In this document: in pieces, positions 11,081 to 24,500 of the stretch
Position numbering within the stretch: the stretch's first letter is position 1
Layout of the letters: each line of letters starts with the position of its first letter
From: Spirodela intermedia
Taxonomy: Eukaryota; Streptophyta; Magnoliopsida; Alismatales; Araceae
Length of the DNA: 64,000 bases
Assembly (NCBI GenBank): GCA_902729315.2
Contig: LR746276.1
Location: 1,784,669 to 1,848,668, forward strand
Direction: 5' to 3'
Program-made: the position numbers and the translations under genes
Notes under the pieces: generated by a model
The model's database searches: none
The model's input: only the letters and a program-made list of their open reading frames with translations
What the model was told of the DNA's origin: nothing

Positions 11081-11231
11081 GCCCGACCTGACCCAATTCA
11101 GATAGTCAACTGTCCGATCCCCGACATGGGGCGTGTCTATCTGCGATCTACTTGCCATCTCATTCTCTCTGGTAGGATACGCCGGGGGTGTAGAGAGGGG
11201 GGATATTTCCGTCTCGCGTCCTTTTCCTCGC

Positions 11232-11237
11232 CACGTG
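11232..11237. promoter_or_regulatory. G-box (CACGTG) in leader/proximal promoter
   Basis: A palindromic CACGTG core within GCCACGTGTC lies 174 bases before the VPS13 start codon. In plants this is the binding core for bZIP and bHLH factors, including ABA- and light-related ones. Whether it is upstream or downstream of the transcription start is not known. Confidence 0.45.
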
Positions 11238-11331
11238 TCCTGCGATCTACGTGTTCCGCTCGCTACGTTTCCTCGCTTGGGTGTTCTGCTCGGTTCTCGA
11301 AGTGTCCTTGTTCTTCTTCCCCTCGTCCTCT

Positions 11332-11352
11332 CGACCGTCTGGAAGACGGTCG
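11332..11352 (+). promoter_or_regulatory. Stem-loop in presumed 5' leader
   Basis: A perfect 9-bp inverted repeat (CGACCGTCT and AGACGGTCG) is separated by three bases. It lies 58 bases before the VPS13 ATG and just upstream of a tiny uORF. Its GC-rich stem would be stable in RNA. Confidence 0.5.
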
Positions 11353-11368
11353 TAGCTTCTCGGGTCTG

Positions 11369-11383
11369 ATGAACCAGCAGTAG
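11369..11383 (+). promoter_or_regulatory. Four-codon uORF (MNQQ stop)
   Basis: An upstream ATG in weak context (C at -3) is followed by AAC CAG CAG TAG. It ends 27 bases before the VPS13 ATG. It would be in the mRNA leader if transcription starts further left, as the GC-rich leader suggests. Leaky scanning or reinitiation would be needed to reach the main start. Confidence 0.5.
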
Positions 11384-11410
11384 CGGAAGGGGAAAGCGAC
11401 GGGGAGCAAG

Positions 11411-14400
11411 ATGTTGGAAGACCAGGTTGCGTCCCTCCTGCAGAGGTACCTGGGGAACTATGTCAGAGGACTCAACAAGGAGGCCCTCAAGATCAGCGTC
11501 TGGAAAGGTTTGCGGATCCTGCTCTCCTTTTTCCGCAGCTCCTTCAGATCCTCCGCATTTCTTCTGTTTAGCGTAGAGAACAGCCTAGTAATTCATATTT
11601 TAGACGCCTTCTCGTAGTCGAGATATGCAAAGATTCACGGTATCTAGTGTCGCGTTACTGAAGATATATCACAGTCGGAAGCGTGGCTAATTCCTATGGT
11701 TGTGAAATTCTCGTTGTGGACATGATGAGGAATCGATAGCATGGTGTACTAGGACCAATTCTGTAACTGATCAAACGCCTCTTAATCATGTTCGGGAGAA
11801 AATTATCTAAGTTGGATTGGTTTCAGCACCAGACTAGCCTTACAACTTCCTCTGTGTTTTTCAAGACTCAAACCATGCCAGTTAAGAACATTTATGGGGC
11901 GAGAGGCGTCTGAATATTTCCATATGTTCTAGAGTGTCAGCTGTGCTATGACATGTTTGATCGTGAAGGTCGTAATTCCTCAATTTTTAGAGGATGGCTA
12001 TCTCAGCATGGGTCACAGCGCCTTAGCACAGACTATGCAGACGTCATATGGAGAGTTTTGCTCGCACAATGTATAGAGCCATTCTATTCCTTCTTCAAAC
12101 AGTATTTACTAAATAAATGGCACTGTTTGTTTAGAAAAAAAAACCAAAAAAAAAAATGGAGCATGATCTGAAAAAGTACGATGCTAGATTGAAGGGTACC
12201 AAGGAGGTTTCAGGAGAACCTCAATGTTCAAGCGGTGAAGTTCTCCATTACAATTGTTGATCTTCTTGATGAAGCTTGAATCCTCTATAATATACTAATC
12301 TGGTGACAGGCGGCCACTAGGATCATGCTTCCTCCATCAAACTCTCTCATGCTTCCTCCGACCTTGGTTGTAGGTTTGTGGCGGGTGGGGATTTAATATT
12401 GTGGAAAATGCTGTCACCTGGAAAAAAACAGCAAGGTTTTAGTGTTTGATATGAGATTTTGAGTGAATAAGGGTACAAGTCTGGGACACATTTTTTGGAG
12501 AAATTAGCCATATGTGAAAGAAAATGCATGAAAGTGATCATCCTTCTGGAAAAATGTGCTGCCATTATTGACCAGATGCAAATAACCAATGATCTGAACT
12601 TGATGAACATATAACTGCCCAATTTATTTTATTTCCTTTGTTTCGTGTGAGGCTTAATTGATTGACTAAATTTTTGAAAATGTTGGTTCAGGTGATGTAG
12701 AGCTGACAAACATGCAATTGAAACCAGAGGCTCTTAATGCGTTGAAGTTACCTGTGAAAGTTAAGGCAGGATTTCTTGGGTCCGTCAGAATTGAGGTGCA
12801 TTTTAATCATCTGTCATGTAGGGGTGGTCTATCACTCATCTATTTCCTATTTATTATTCTCAAAGGCCCCTTATTGAGTGCGTACAGCTGGGATAGATGT
12901 TTAATTTTGTATTAATGTTCTCTCAGTTGACATAATTCTTAATTTCTTCCTTTTCAGGTTCCATGGAGTAGGCTTGGTCAAGAACCTGTCCTAGTTTATC
13001 TGGATCGAATTTTAATATTAGCTGAGCCTGCAACACAAGTGGAAGGAAGTGACGAAGATGCCATTCAAGAAGCAAAGAGGACGCGAGTACGGGTACGTGA
13101 AAATTTTAAATTTATCTCCATCTATGCAAAATGAACTATTGAGGTGGTTGATTTTTTAATCCATAGGAAATGGAAATGAGACTATTGGAGAGCCATCAGA
13201 AGGCGAAATCGGAAATGGTAGGCTTTCTGATCATTTGATTGGAGATTTGGTACCGAGAATTGGAGTTTTTTTGATTTTCTTTGAGTAATTTTCTTCATGT
13301 CCTTAAAAGTCTTATTGTGTTAGTAGAATTTCTGACAACATTCTTGCTATGGCATTGTGAGATGTTGTGAGGTTTCTTTCCTAGACTTGGCATCCTAACA
13401 GTTCCCTACAAATATTGCGGGGATGATTCTTTTGTCGCATCAGTTGTTGTAACTACATTATTTCACCTGACGAATATATCAGGACAGCTATATATATGTA
13501 TCATGTTATGCCTGGAACCATTAATTTTAAAGAATACTTTGAAGATTTTATTAAATTATTATTATTTATAGGATACATATCCTTTGACTGGGAAGCACTT
13601 GGACGATAATATTTGGGATGAAGTGTTAGAGTAAGAACACTTGATCCCGTTATCATTTCTCTAACTATATAATATGTTTAAATAGATGGGTTTCAGATCT
13701 TAGAATATGGATTACAGATCATTCATGGTGCTCTTGAGTCTCATATTACTACTTATACATCAAGCATTATCATCAAGATCCATTAACTGTAGATTTCTGA
13801 CTCCTAGTTTAAGGGTGCACTGAGTAATATTGCTGAGGGGGGTTCTAGTGAAATGGACCTCCTAGTTTAGGCTTTATTTTGAAACAACGAGTTCCTCTAT
13901 TTTCTTTAATGGTTCCCATTTTACTTAATAGTGCTTGAAAACTTGTATGAGGGAACACTTGTTCCCCTGGTTTGTTTGTCGTTGTGGAGAGACATCAGGG
14001 CATGCCAACTTTTGTTTGTAATTGTCTCGAGGTTAATTAGAAGGTCACATTCTGTCCCATTTTGGATTTTAACAAACGAAGGAATGCTACTAGAGTGGTG
14101 ATGGTAGACAGAATGTACATCATACATACATTGCAGCATTGCACCATTGAGATGCGATACTCTTCTTTTTTTTAATGTTAATAGATTTGACTATTGTTTA
14201 GATTGGGAAGATACTTTACAGGTATTGGTGGCTATCAGTTGACGAAACCTTTTCTTCTGTTTCCAGACTGGATAGTTTTTTTTAGGAATATTTCCACGAT
14301 TTCACCTCAATGAATGGCTTCTGTTAGTTGACATCTGAACATTGAGAACTTAGTACTCCCTCTGCCACAACTTGGGATTGAAACAACGATTGGACTGTTA

Positions 14401-15508
14401 TATTATTGGACTGTTCTGGGTCGAGTTGGATTTTAATTTCATTCTGCTTCTTGATTATTATAGACATCATCCTGGTTGGGGTCGTTCATCAACACCATCA
14501 TTGGTAACTTGAAGCTCTCTATTACCAATATTCATATTAGATATGAAGATCTTGAGAGGTAAAATGTTTTTTCTACTTTTTTCCATTTATTTTACTTTGT
14601 CCTGAGGTTGTCTGTTCAAGTATGATGGCCTTTTTGCAGCAATCCTGGCCACCCATTTGCGGCAGGTTTAATGTTAGGAAGGCTGTCAGCATTTACAGTT
14701 GATGATGCTGGTAAAGAAACTTTTGTTACTGGAGGTGCACTAGACCGCATTCAGAAGGTAAATTTCATCACTCAACAGTAAATTGCCATTCATACGTGTA
14801 GATTGCTTCTTTTCCTTTCTGTATATTCGATACTTGCCTTCATTGAATATTATTCAATGTGAGACTATATTTTTTCATCAATTCATGCTTATCATTCCAC
14901 AAAACTTTTGCAGTCAGTGGAACTTGAACGGTTGGCATTTTATTTGGATTCAGATATTTGTCCATGGAGTATTGAGAAGCAATGGGAAGATTTGCTTCCC
15001 TCTGACTGGAGCCAGGTTCGGTTCTTGAAATGTGTCTATGACTTCTGTCAATTGACCTTGCGATAACATTTGTTTTCTATTTGACAGATCTTTGAATTGG
15101 CGGGCAATCATAGTTATTCAGAAAAAGTTGCAGAAAACCACTGCTATGTTCTGCAACCTGTGACAGGGAATGCGAGGTACACAAAGCTGAGAACAGAGAA
15201 ATCTAGGAACATGGGACAACCGCTGCAAAAAGCAATTATTAACTTGGAGGATGTGACATTGTGCTTATCAGAGGTTGATCTTAATTTTATCCCTTCTGTG
15301 AATCAGGATAATTCATTACTGATTTGGATTAACTTCTTGTGCTGTAGGACGGATACAAGGACATTTTGAGGTTGGCTGATAATTTTGCAGCATTTAATAA
15401 GCGGTTGAAGTATGCACATTATCGCCCTCATGCTCCAATAAGTGTTGACCCAAGATCTTGGTGGAAGTATGCCTACACAGTTGTGACAGATGAGTCAGAG
15501 AAGGCGAG
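11411..15508 (+). CDS. VPS13: VPS13 exons 1-9: chorein N-terminal domain
   Basis: Exons are 11411-11507, 12692-12795, 12958-13092, 13167-13217, 14464-14558, 14640-14757, 14914-15015, 15088-15273 and 15348-15508, covering residues 1-350. Residues 1-120 are the chorein domain (GDVELTNMQLKPEALNAL, VPWSRLGQEPVLVYLDRI), which caps the channel and in other VPS13 proteins faces the ER. The conserved block SSWLGSFINTIIGNLKLSI, then NIHIRYEDLE and NPGHPFAAG, follows in exons 5-6. Later come the conserved DILRLADNFAAFNKRLKYA and PRSWWKYAY. Introns 1 and 4 exceed 1.1 kb and contain no recognised gene. A 59-bp exon-like stretch lies in intron 4 (see findings). Confidence 0.95.
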
Positions 15509-18500
15509 GTACTGGAGGCTAGTCTACTTGGTATTTCTAAAATTTTCTTTGTATTTTTATTTTAATGATAGAATATTGTGTCGAGAGTTCACTTTTTCTT
15601 TTGGTTGTCTCTTTCTGCTATTGGTGTCTTATAGAGATTCAGGGTTTTGTTTCGTGTGCTTGAGCCAACATTGTTGGAACTAAAAATTGAAACTCTAAAT
15701 ATGATGTTTCAGGTTTTAAAAAAAGAAAACATGTATCTCAGTTTCTCCCATTTTACACTAAAAATATTCGACAGATTTTGAAAAGACTAGACTGAATCTA
15801 TGAGCTGCTTGTCGCTTTGTATTACCCAATTACAGACATGTGGAACTGGATTTACAACATTACTGACATGGTTTTAATGAAACGACAAAACTTGGGACAT
15901 ATTATGTTATTAATTGGTTTCGAATATAAGCTTGGAAGATGTTATTGGATAAGTCTTGGGTAGCCTCATTTTTTTCTTATACTTCAGGCAGGGAATTGGC
16001 TAGTTTATTTCCCGATTCAAGATTTAGTGAATGAAAAGATAGAAGAAGACATAACAAATATTCAGTTAATGTTTCTACATTTGGCATGGAAGTCATTTCT
16101 GCACGGTTTGTGCAGATATAATGATAGGAACCCAGATCAAAGAACTATGAATAATTCCTATTAGATGAAAGAAATAATCTCTAGAACAGAAATACCAAAG
16201 ATAAAGTACAGTAAAAGAACCTAGAACAAATGGAGGGTCGCATACAACCCTAGAACCCAGAATAGATGGAGGGTCGCATACAACCCTCCAACCCTTTCTC
16301 GTAGATGCATGAGATACTAACTCCAATTTTACTCCCCCTTCCTTCCTCATCCACCCATCCTTATATCTTCTCCTTTCCCTCTATTATTTAGGCAGTTAGT
16401 CTCCTACCATAACTGCTCTTGCCATAACCACTCTTTGCCATAACTGTGCCTTCCCTCAATTATGCTAACCGTTATTGACTTATTGGGCTTTGGGCCTTCT
16501 TCATTCTAGCATATGTGCGTGGAGCCTTATCATACAACTTCATATCATGTTCGTTACTTAAGTCAATTATGGAGTGTCTCAATTGGCTGATGTTAGGACC
16601 ATAAGGTCATTTTTTAAAAATTTGTCCAAAATATCTGACATACAGAATAGGCTAACTTTGACAGAAAAATAATGGAGAGAATTACAACCCAGCAGCAGTG
16701 TATGCAGTGTTCATCAATTTACAGTGTCATCACTTGGAATATGTATCATCCACACACAATTCTAATAGTTGGTCTTTAAAAAGTCTGCTACCAAACACGT
16801 GCATGGTTGTATCCTGATCATGTAATCACTCGAGCATTGTGATGTTCCTGAGAAGCTATTGCTCAAGTTTTAGTAACAAATAATATTCTCATTTTTCTTA
16901 ATGAATTAATTAGGAAACTAAATTATTGTCTTTAGTTGCCATGCATGTGCTTCACAGATTTCTTTTTGTGCTTTTTGGTTGTACTTGTTTATCTCTTCTT
17001 GACATGACTAGCATCACTATACGTATGCCCTTGAAGAAGAGTAATGCCTAGGATCCATGACACCATTTCTTTCTCTCAACTGGACATCAGTTTCATATAT
17101 AATATATGTCCCATTGATTATAATTTCATGTGACTTTTCTGTCCATTTGCTCATAGGACGCACCTACTGGCATGCCCCACCTAAAGTGCATATTTGATTA
17201 AATAAAATAAAAAATTGAAAGAGGTAAGCATGCTTCCCAGGCACTTAACTGAACCAAGGATCTTGAAAGAAGCTACATCTAATTGTTTGAGGAAGTATAT
17301 AAAGGATAAAATGAACTTCACAGTGTTGAAAAAATTAGAATGAAAATTAGAAACTTCAAAAATACTATACAGTTCGAGGAACATATCAAGCTTAAGATGA
17401 TCTGAAAAATCTTAGTATTTAAATGAAAAATACTGGTAATGTTGGTGTTGGCGAATGTGCCAATCAAGTTGATGATGCAGGTAGTATCCGAATGTAATCT
17501 CAAGGAAAATAGTTAATATATTGGCAACACTAGATCTCATCACTTTTGTCGTTGGTTTAATCCTGATAACTTATTCCTGAATTTTAATTTCTAACTTTTT
17601 CACTCTGTTATGAACACGGTAGTCATAGTAATTCATCAGCACCAGCGGGAATGATCATAAGATGCTGTATTGAGAATCATTAAGTCTCCGATTGGAAAAT
17701 TTCATCAGTTTCTTCTTTTACATTTCCTTCCTGCACATCTTCTTTTGGTTTTAATGGGAAGCATGATGGCTGGTACGTATTTATTGATTATTTTGTTATG
17801 TTCTTATTCTATGCTGCCTTTGAACAGTGGGATAGTATCATGGGACCAGGTTTTGAGGCATGCCAAGCTACGTAAAAAATACGTATCTCTTTATGCTTCT
17901 CTCCTTAAATTCAGCGCCAGTTGGTTGCTGGCACACGACAATGAAGACATTAAGAAACTAGATCGTGAGCTTGATATTAATGTGATTCTTCAGTGGAGGT
18001 AACATGTTGCCATAGCCAAGCTTTCTGTAAGATATTTCTGAAATACTTTTGGTATATGTGTGCCATTTGGAACCTCAATCTTACCGTATACATAAAAATA
18101 TTCCATTGAATGGTATCTATCTGATAGTATGAGTATCAACAATCGAAGGAATGGTTCAAGTTAATTTATTGGAATCACTCACCATGTCCTGTAACATTAC
18201 ATACATCTGAATCTTGTAAAATAGAAAACTGGGGTGCAATTTCTTATGGAAGCTAGATGTGATATGTTTATGTTCTTGCTTACCTTTTTCTCTAGATACG
18301 CTTAAAGTCCACCTCCTGGAAGATAATCATGACCCGTTGCTCTGCTTCTCACTTGTGTGCAGAATGTTAGCACATAAATTTGTGCTGCAGTCAATAGATT
18401 CTGCTGTCTATCAGAAAAAACAGAAGAGTACACAATCGTGGTGGTCCTTCGGATGGTATTGTCAACTTCAAATATTTCTCCAGTTCAGAGCCCTATTTGC

Positions 18501-21500
18501 ATTTTTTTGTGGGCCTCTTTTATACTTGTCTAGTGAGAAGCAATTGATCATCTCCCTGTAGTTCTTCTATTTGCTTCCCCTCCATCTTCTCCATGAAGCA
18601 TGTGAGAATAATGTTATCAGCGTATATGTTGATTAGAATAGACCACTATGTTCTAATGGTGGTGAAAATAGTTTTCAAGCACTTGATTTTTTGGACTGCA
18701 TCTGCCAGGACTGGATCTAGTAAGGAAGCAGAAGAAGAATCAGGCAGACTTATGAATTTTACCGAGGAAGACTGGGAACGACTAAATAAATTCATTGGTT
18801 ACAAGGAAAGTGATGAGGAGGCATTGATTACTCAAGAAAACGGTGGTCTTCTCCAGTTATATTTGGAGGTTCACATGAAACATAATGCTTCTAAGCTTAT
18901 CAAGGGAGATTACACATATCTTGCTGATCTTTCCTGTGATAATCTGGACTGTGCCGTAAAAATCTATTCAGAAGCAAAAATTTTCAACGTGAAGCTGGGA
19001 TCATACAAGCTGTCATCTCCAAATGGGTTGCTTGCTGAGGTTCAAATCTTTAAACATGATAAATTATGTCTCTGATCAGAGGACTCGCCATTTGATTCTA
19101 TTCAACTTTGCACTCATAACTTGCATTTTCTCTGTTGATGCAGAGTGCAACGGTTGCTGATTCTTTAGTTGGTGTCTTCTCGTACAGGCCTTTTGAATCT
19201 GAATTAGACTGGAGTTTTGTGGCAAAAGCCTCTCCATGCTATATGACCGTATGCTATTCAGAGCTTACTTCTAATTGAAATTTTGACAGATCAGAACTCA
19301 CGACATCTTTTGTTTATTTGATGCAGTATTTAAAAGACTCAGTTGATAATATCATTTCTTTCTTCAAGAATAGCACAGCCATTAGTCAGACCCTAGCTTT
19401 GGAGACTGCTGCTGCAGTTCAGGTCTTTTCATGTCAATGTGCTATTTAAATGAATCTTAGATTCCATTCAATATCTTGATGATTGAAGATATGTTTCTTT
19501 TCTTTTGCTTTTTAGATGACGCTTGATGGAGTAAAGCGCACTGCCCAGCAACAATTTACTCGGGCGTTGAGGGACCATGCCAGGTTTCTATCATACAATT
19601 ACTAACATGGACTCAAGTAATGATGTATTAATTTAATAAACCTTATATGTGAATCTTGTGCTTCAGGAACTAGTAGACAAATTTCATTTGATCATCTTAT
19701 TTTCCTGTAATCTAAAAATATAAGCCTATTCAGGTCATGTTATTGGGGATCTTTGGTAAAAATGATTTAGAACATTTTTCTCTACTCATTATCATTATTC
19801 GTCCCTAACTGCTATTGGTTATGATGGTAGTAAACATAGAATCTGTTTCCCATTGTAGCACTTCATTTGATCCATGGTACTAATTGTTTTTGATGCACAT
19901 GAAGTGAAGCACACAATTGACTTAGCCCCAATAATACTTGTGACAATTTCTGAATACTATTTCCCCCTGCATTTTCTCTTACATCTTTTCTTCCTAGGTG
20001 TAGCTTCTCAGCTGCCATAAAATGGAAAAATACTGATGTCCCTATAAGATTTGCATGTGGGTGGGCAATTCTCTTGTGAACGTGCTTCATTTGGATAACT
20101 GATGATTCTGAAATCTGCCATGTCTCATACTGCTATTTTATGGATTAATAGTGGATTTTGCTGAAACATTAATAAATGGTTGTCTAAATTTTTTTAAATG
20201 GCATTGATGTCATCTTAGCCATTCTCCTAGGAGTGGGTATCGAATACTGAAAGGCAGTGCCAACCGTTATGTCATTTCCCATCTTCCATTTCAAATGTTG
20301 AGGTTCTCATTCCTTGTTGTCTTGTCATCATGCTGACATGAATAGATACCTGCATGTTTATTGTACTCTCATGAGGCTTCTGTAGCCATTATTCGTTCAT
20401 GCCTGTATTCTTGACTGCTATTTTCAATTCATATCGTGCTATTGATGCTTACTACTTCTTTGAGTTGTCTGTTCCCTTGTAACTGGTGCCATGAAATTCT
20501 GTCATGACTTTTTTTGCATTGTCATGACTTTTGCTGTTAATAAATGTTCTCCAATGTTCCATCAAAGTATCCAAATTAATTTTAGAATATCCTATGAACT
20601 CCTGTACTCGGTGCTCCTCTTTTATCTGATTTTCAAGTCATTCAACATTGCAAAGTTCATCTATGTTTTCCCTGCATGTAATGCATCAAGTATGCTTAAT
20701 GTTAGTTATAGATGAAATTACAAGTATTTCTTACCTTTTTTTCGTCATTTATATGTGTTTACTCTGATTTTGGCTTCGATATATTGTCAACTGTTTCTAT
20801 CTGTCTTCCTATCAGATCTTGTTTCATAAATCAGTTTGGCGATGATTCTTGTTTAATTGAAAGTGTTTTTTTGCTACATTTTCCTTCTTGTAGGTTTTTT
20901 CTAGATTTGGATATCGCTGCTCCAAAGATTACTATCCCTACCGAATTTTACCCTGAAAATACCTGTACTAAACTTCTACTTGATCTTGGACACCTGAAGC
21001 TCTCAACAGAGGTCATTTATTCCATTCAAGCCACCATGTAGCCACCATTTTATCTTTGTGCTTAGCAATGTGTAATTATGATGTAAAGTCTCTTGAAAAC
21101 ATGCAGGATGAAAATGAGTTGTCCTCAACTGAACGAGAAGATTTGAACTTTCAGTTCAATGTGGTCTTGAATGATGTGTCTGCATTTATGGTTGATGGGG
21201 AATATTCTTGGAGCCCAGCTCCTGAGATGCCTTCCAGTTCAACAGAGCTAAATAGTGTCCTCCCTGTGATTGACAAGTGTGGTGTACTATTAAAGCTGCA
21301 GCAGGTTGCTATTCTCTCTATATTTACTTTTTTTTAGAATTTAATTCTTAGCGTGAAAAATTCTATATGCTTATGTTTTATTTTGATTGATCAGATTCAG
21401 TTGGAAAATCCACTCTATCAAAGAACAAAGCTCGCCATTCACCTGCCAGTGCTTGGTTTCCATTTCTCACCAGCTCGCTACCACCGGCTGATGAAAGTTT

Positions 21501-24500
21501 TGAAGTTGTTTCAGGATGATCATACTGATGCCGCAGATATGATTCGTCCTTGGGGTCAGGCAGATTTTGGGGGTTGGCTATCTGTTCTATCGTGGAAGGT
21601 TTGCTCTCCTTTTCTTTTCTTTAGATAGGGTTCTCAGGTGACATTACATGCCAATAATCTCTATCATCTCCTTTGCTTTTTAGGGTGTAGGTAACCGAGA
21701 AGCTGTGTGGCAACGCAGATATTTGTGTATTGCTGGTCAATTTCTCTATGTGCTCGAAAATCCTACTTCCAAAACATACAAACAGTATTTCAGGTTTCAA
21801 CCCTTTATTTTCTTAGTTCCAATGCCAGTTTTGAATTTATTTCTTGACAAGAGGTGAGCTATGAATATATTCTGAAAAGGTGGTTGAGTTGAAGTAAATT
21901 TCAAAGGATTTTGTACGCTTTTTTCTTAGGTTAGTAGCTTGAACAACTTAGTAAACCCTTTTTTTCATTCTATTACAGGAGTCCACTGTCTTAGTAATTC
22001 CTGAGTGCTTCTAGTTTCCTAACTTATCTTCATCATCAGGTAGTAAAGGGTAATCATGACCATGCCAAGTCAGTGGACTTCCAAGCTTTGGCTCCTAGTG
22101 TATGATGTGCTCAATTTTCCTGAAGGCGTTAAGGCACAACATATGCCCACCATTTATCTATAGATTATAAATCCGTCTTTACAGACATCTAGCCTCAAAT
22201 CATAGGAAGTGCCTTTTGTGAGGCTAGTGCAGTGTACATTTGCCGATTGTGATGATCGTACCATTTAAAAGAGTATTTGAGCGAAGATTGAATATTATAG
22301 TACTTGGTGGTACACAAGTGGTTCAATCATTCTGTAGGAACTTATTTTAATCTGCGCTTACAACCTAATACTTTTAAAAGATGTTCTAAGTGAGTTCCTT
22401 AGGTTCCACGTTTTCTTTCCATTGTGTAAATTTCAAAACTTGAAATTTAGGGAATGCCAAGTTTTTTAGATGCTTTTTGAAAGTAACCGTCTTTGAGTTT
22501 GGAAGATGAAATCAGGTAATTTGTTCACTATTTGATGAAATAAAGTACGATCCTGACATGTGCTGTCTAATGGGAGCCTGACTGAACGTTAACCGAGAAA
22601 ATTCTTGTGAACTTCTTATAACTCCCTGCTAACATAGCTATCTTGTTTTGAAGTTTGCGGGGCAAGCAGGTGCATCAGATTCCGTTGGAGTTCCTTGGTG
22701 ATGAAGAGCATGTTCTTGCATTAAGTGATGCTAGTCAGTTGACCACGAAGGTTTGGCAAAATTTTATGCTCATGAATAGTGTTTAATAAAAATCTATACG
22801 GCATTGATTGTCTGCCATTCAGCAGGTTGTTGAAGATGCCAGTGCTATAATTTTACATTGTGACTCTGATGATTCTTGCAAGACTTGGCAGAATCGCATT
22901 CAAGGGGCTATATATCGTGCATCGGTATCTTTTCCTTCTGATTTATCATATTTATCTACTTGTAACCTGTTGAAGTTAACATGGTTATGCAACTCAGGTT
23001 TTGATCTTTAGCTTGGAGGCAGACAATGTAGTTTTTTATATTCCGACTCCACTGTATTGCATCTTTTACAGAAGTAGAATGATAGATCTGTGAATTTTAA
23101 TGAATTTGAACCGCTTATGTTAATGAATAATCACATATATATAGATTTGAATGGTTTTTTAACTCATTGTTTAATGGGGTTAAGCAATATGAGGCGTAAC
23201 TGAGAGTAAGTTCTAATGGAGGAAGTGTCATATACTCACAGTACCAAATTGCATATTAAAATCTGAGGGAATTTTTCTAGCTCATACCAGTCCAGTTTAA
23301 CTGTTGTAGTGGCTACATGGAGGACCTGCACAGCTATGTGCCCAGTTGGCTAACCAATACTCAGATCAGGGCAGCCGGAGTAAGATCAGTTGCAATTCAG
23401 GCGGGCATAGTTTGACTCAACCGTACACTCTTATTACTTGGGCTCTATCAGACATATTATTCTGTCTGGTTAATTGTATTCATACAATGGGCTAAACCCA
23501 TACGAGGGTAGTATAGGTCAGATTGTTATAGACCTCTCAGACTTACCTTTCAAGGATTTTTAACCCCTAATCTTATCTGACTATTCCAATCTTGTTGAAA
23601 TGAGTTTAAGTTGTGGATGGATATGTTGAATTTTAGAATTGTTGACGGGACAGAATCCTGAGGATAGATGTGTCTAGAACGTTCTAGGGTCTGGTCATTA
23701 TGTGTCTAGAATCTTCAAGGGTCCGGCATAAACACGAGACCCCTCTACCTTGTAACAGATTTTTTTCTCTTAGAATAAAAACATTTCCTCCATTGGTGCG
23801 AGGGTTGTTTTTCCAGTCCACTGGACCTGGTTTGATCTTCAACATGGTATTAGAGGAAATCCTGGTGAAATCGCTGCTTTTTTCTCTTCCGCAACAATCT
23901 ATTCTTCTAAAATAACGGTTCTTGAACTATTTGTCCTCCTCTGAGTCGAGTATTGTTGGAGCTAAAGTTGCTGGGCGTATGTTTACTCTATGATGCTAAT
24001 AAAAGAATTAACGATTCCCAGTCATGAGTAGGCCACAAGAAATGTTGCAGCTACAAAGGGCTTATATCTACAAGGATCTCTCATTCAACTATTTTATGCC
24101 AATATTCTTTTCTTCCTCTCTGTGATTGATTTCTGAGAATTATATCTACATCCTTTCCCTTCCACTAATTAATGTCACTTTTGGGTACATTCAAGAAGTA
24201 CAAGATCAGGTATATATTTAATGCGGTTGCCGTTTATCCAGGGTCCTGCTGCTGTTTCTGGCTTGTCTGATGCTTCAACTCCAGGAATTCTGAAACAAAA
24301 ACAAATGGAGGAAGAGATGGGAAATCTCTTCGATATGGAGAGACTGTTTATCACTGGAGTTTTAGATGAACTAAAGATTCGGTTCTCTTGCAACTATAAT
24401 GTTGGTTCTCAAACTCGTTTTTTATACTAGTTTTCTTTTTTATGTTATATTACAAGTGTTATTAAGTCCCTAATTGCTTTGATTTTTCATTTCGTTAGAC

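Noticed and set aside
10847-11383. 178-codon plus-strand open frame just upstream of VPS13
   Set aside because: It has no domain, changes composition midway from AT-rich to GC-rich leader, and its end coincides with the uORF. It looks like chance openness over promoter and leader.
13572-13630. Coding exon of the main VPS13 transcript
   Set aside because: Its 59-nt length breaks the frame into exon 5, and relatives join exon 4 directly to the SWLGS exon; kept only as a possible poison exon.
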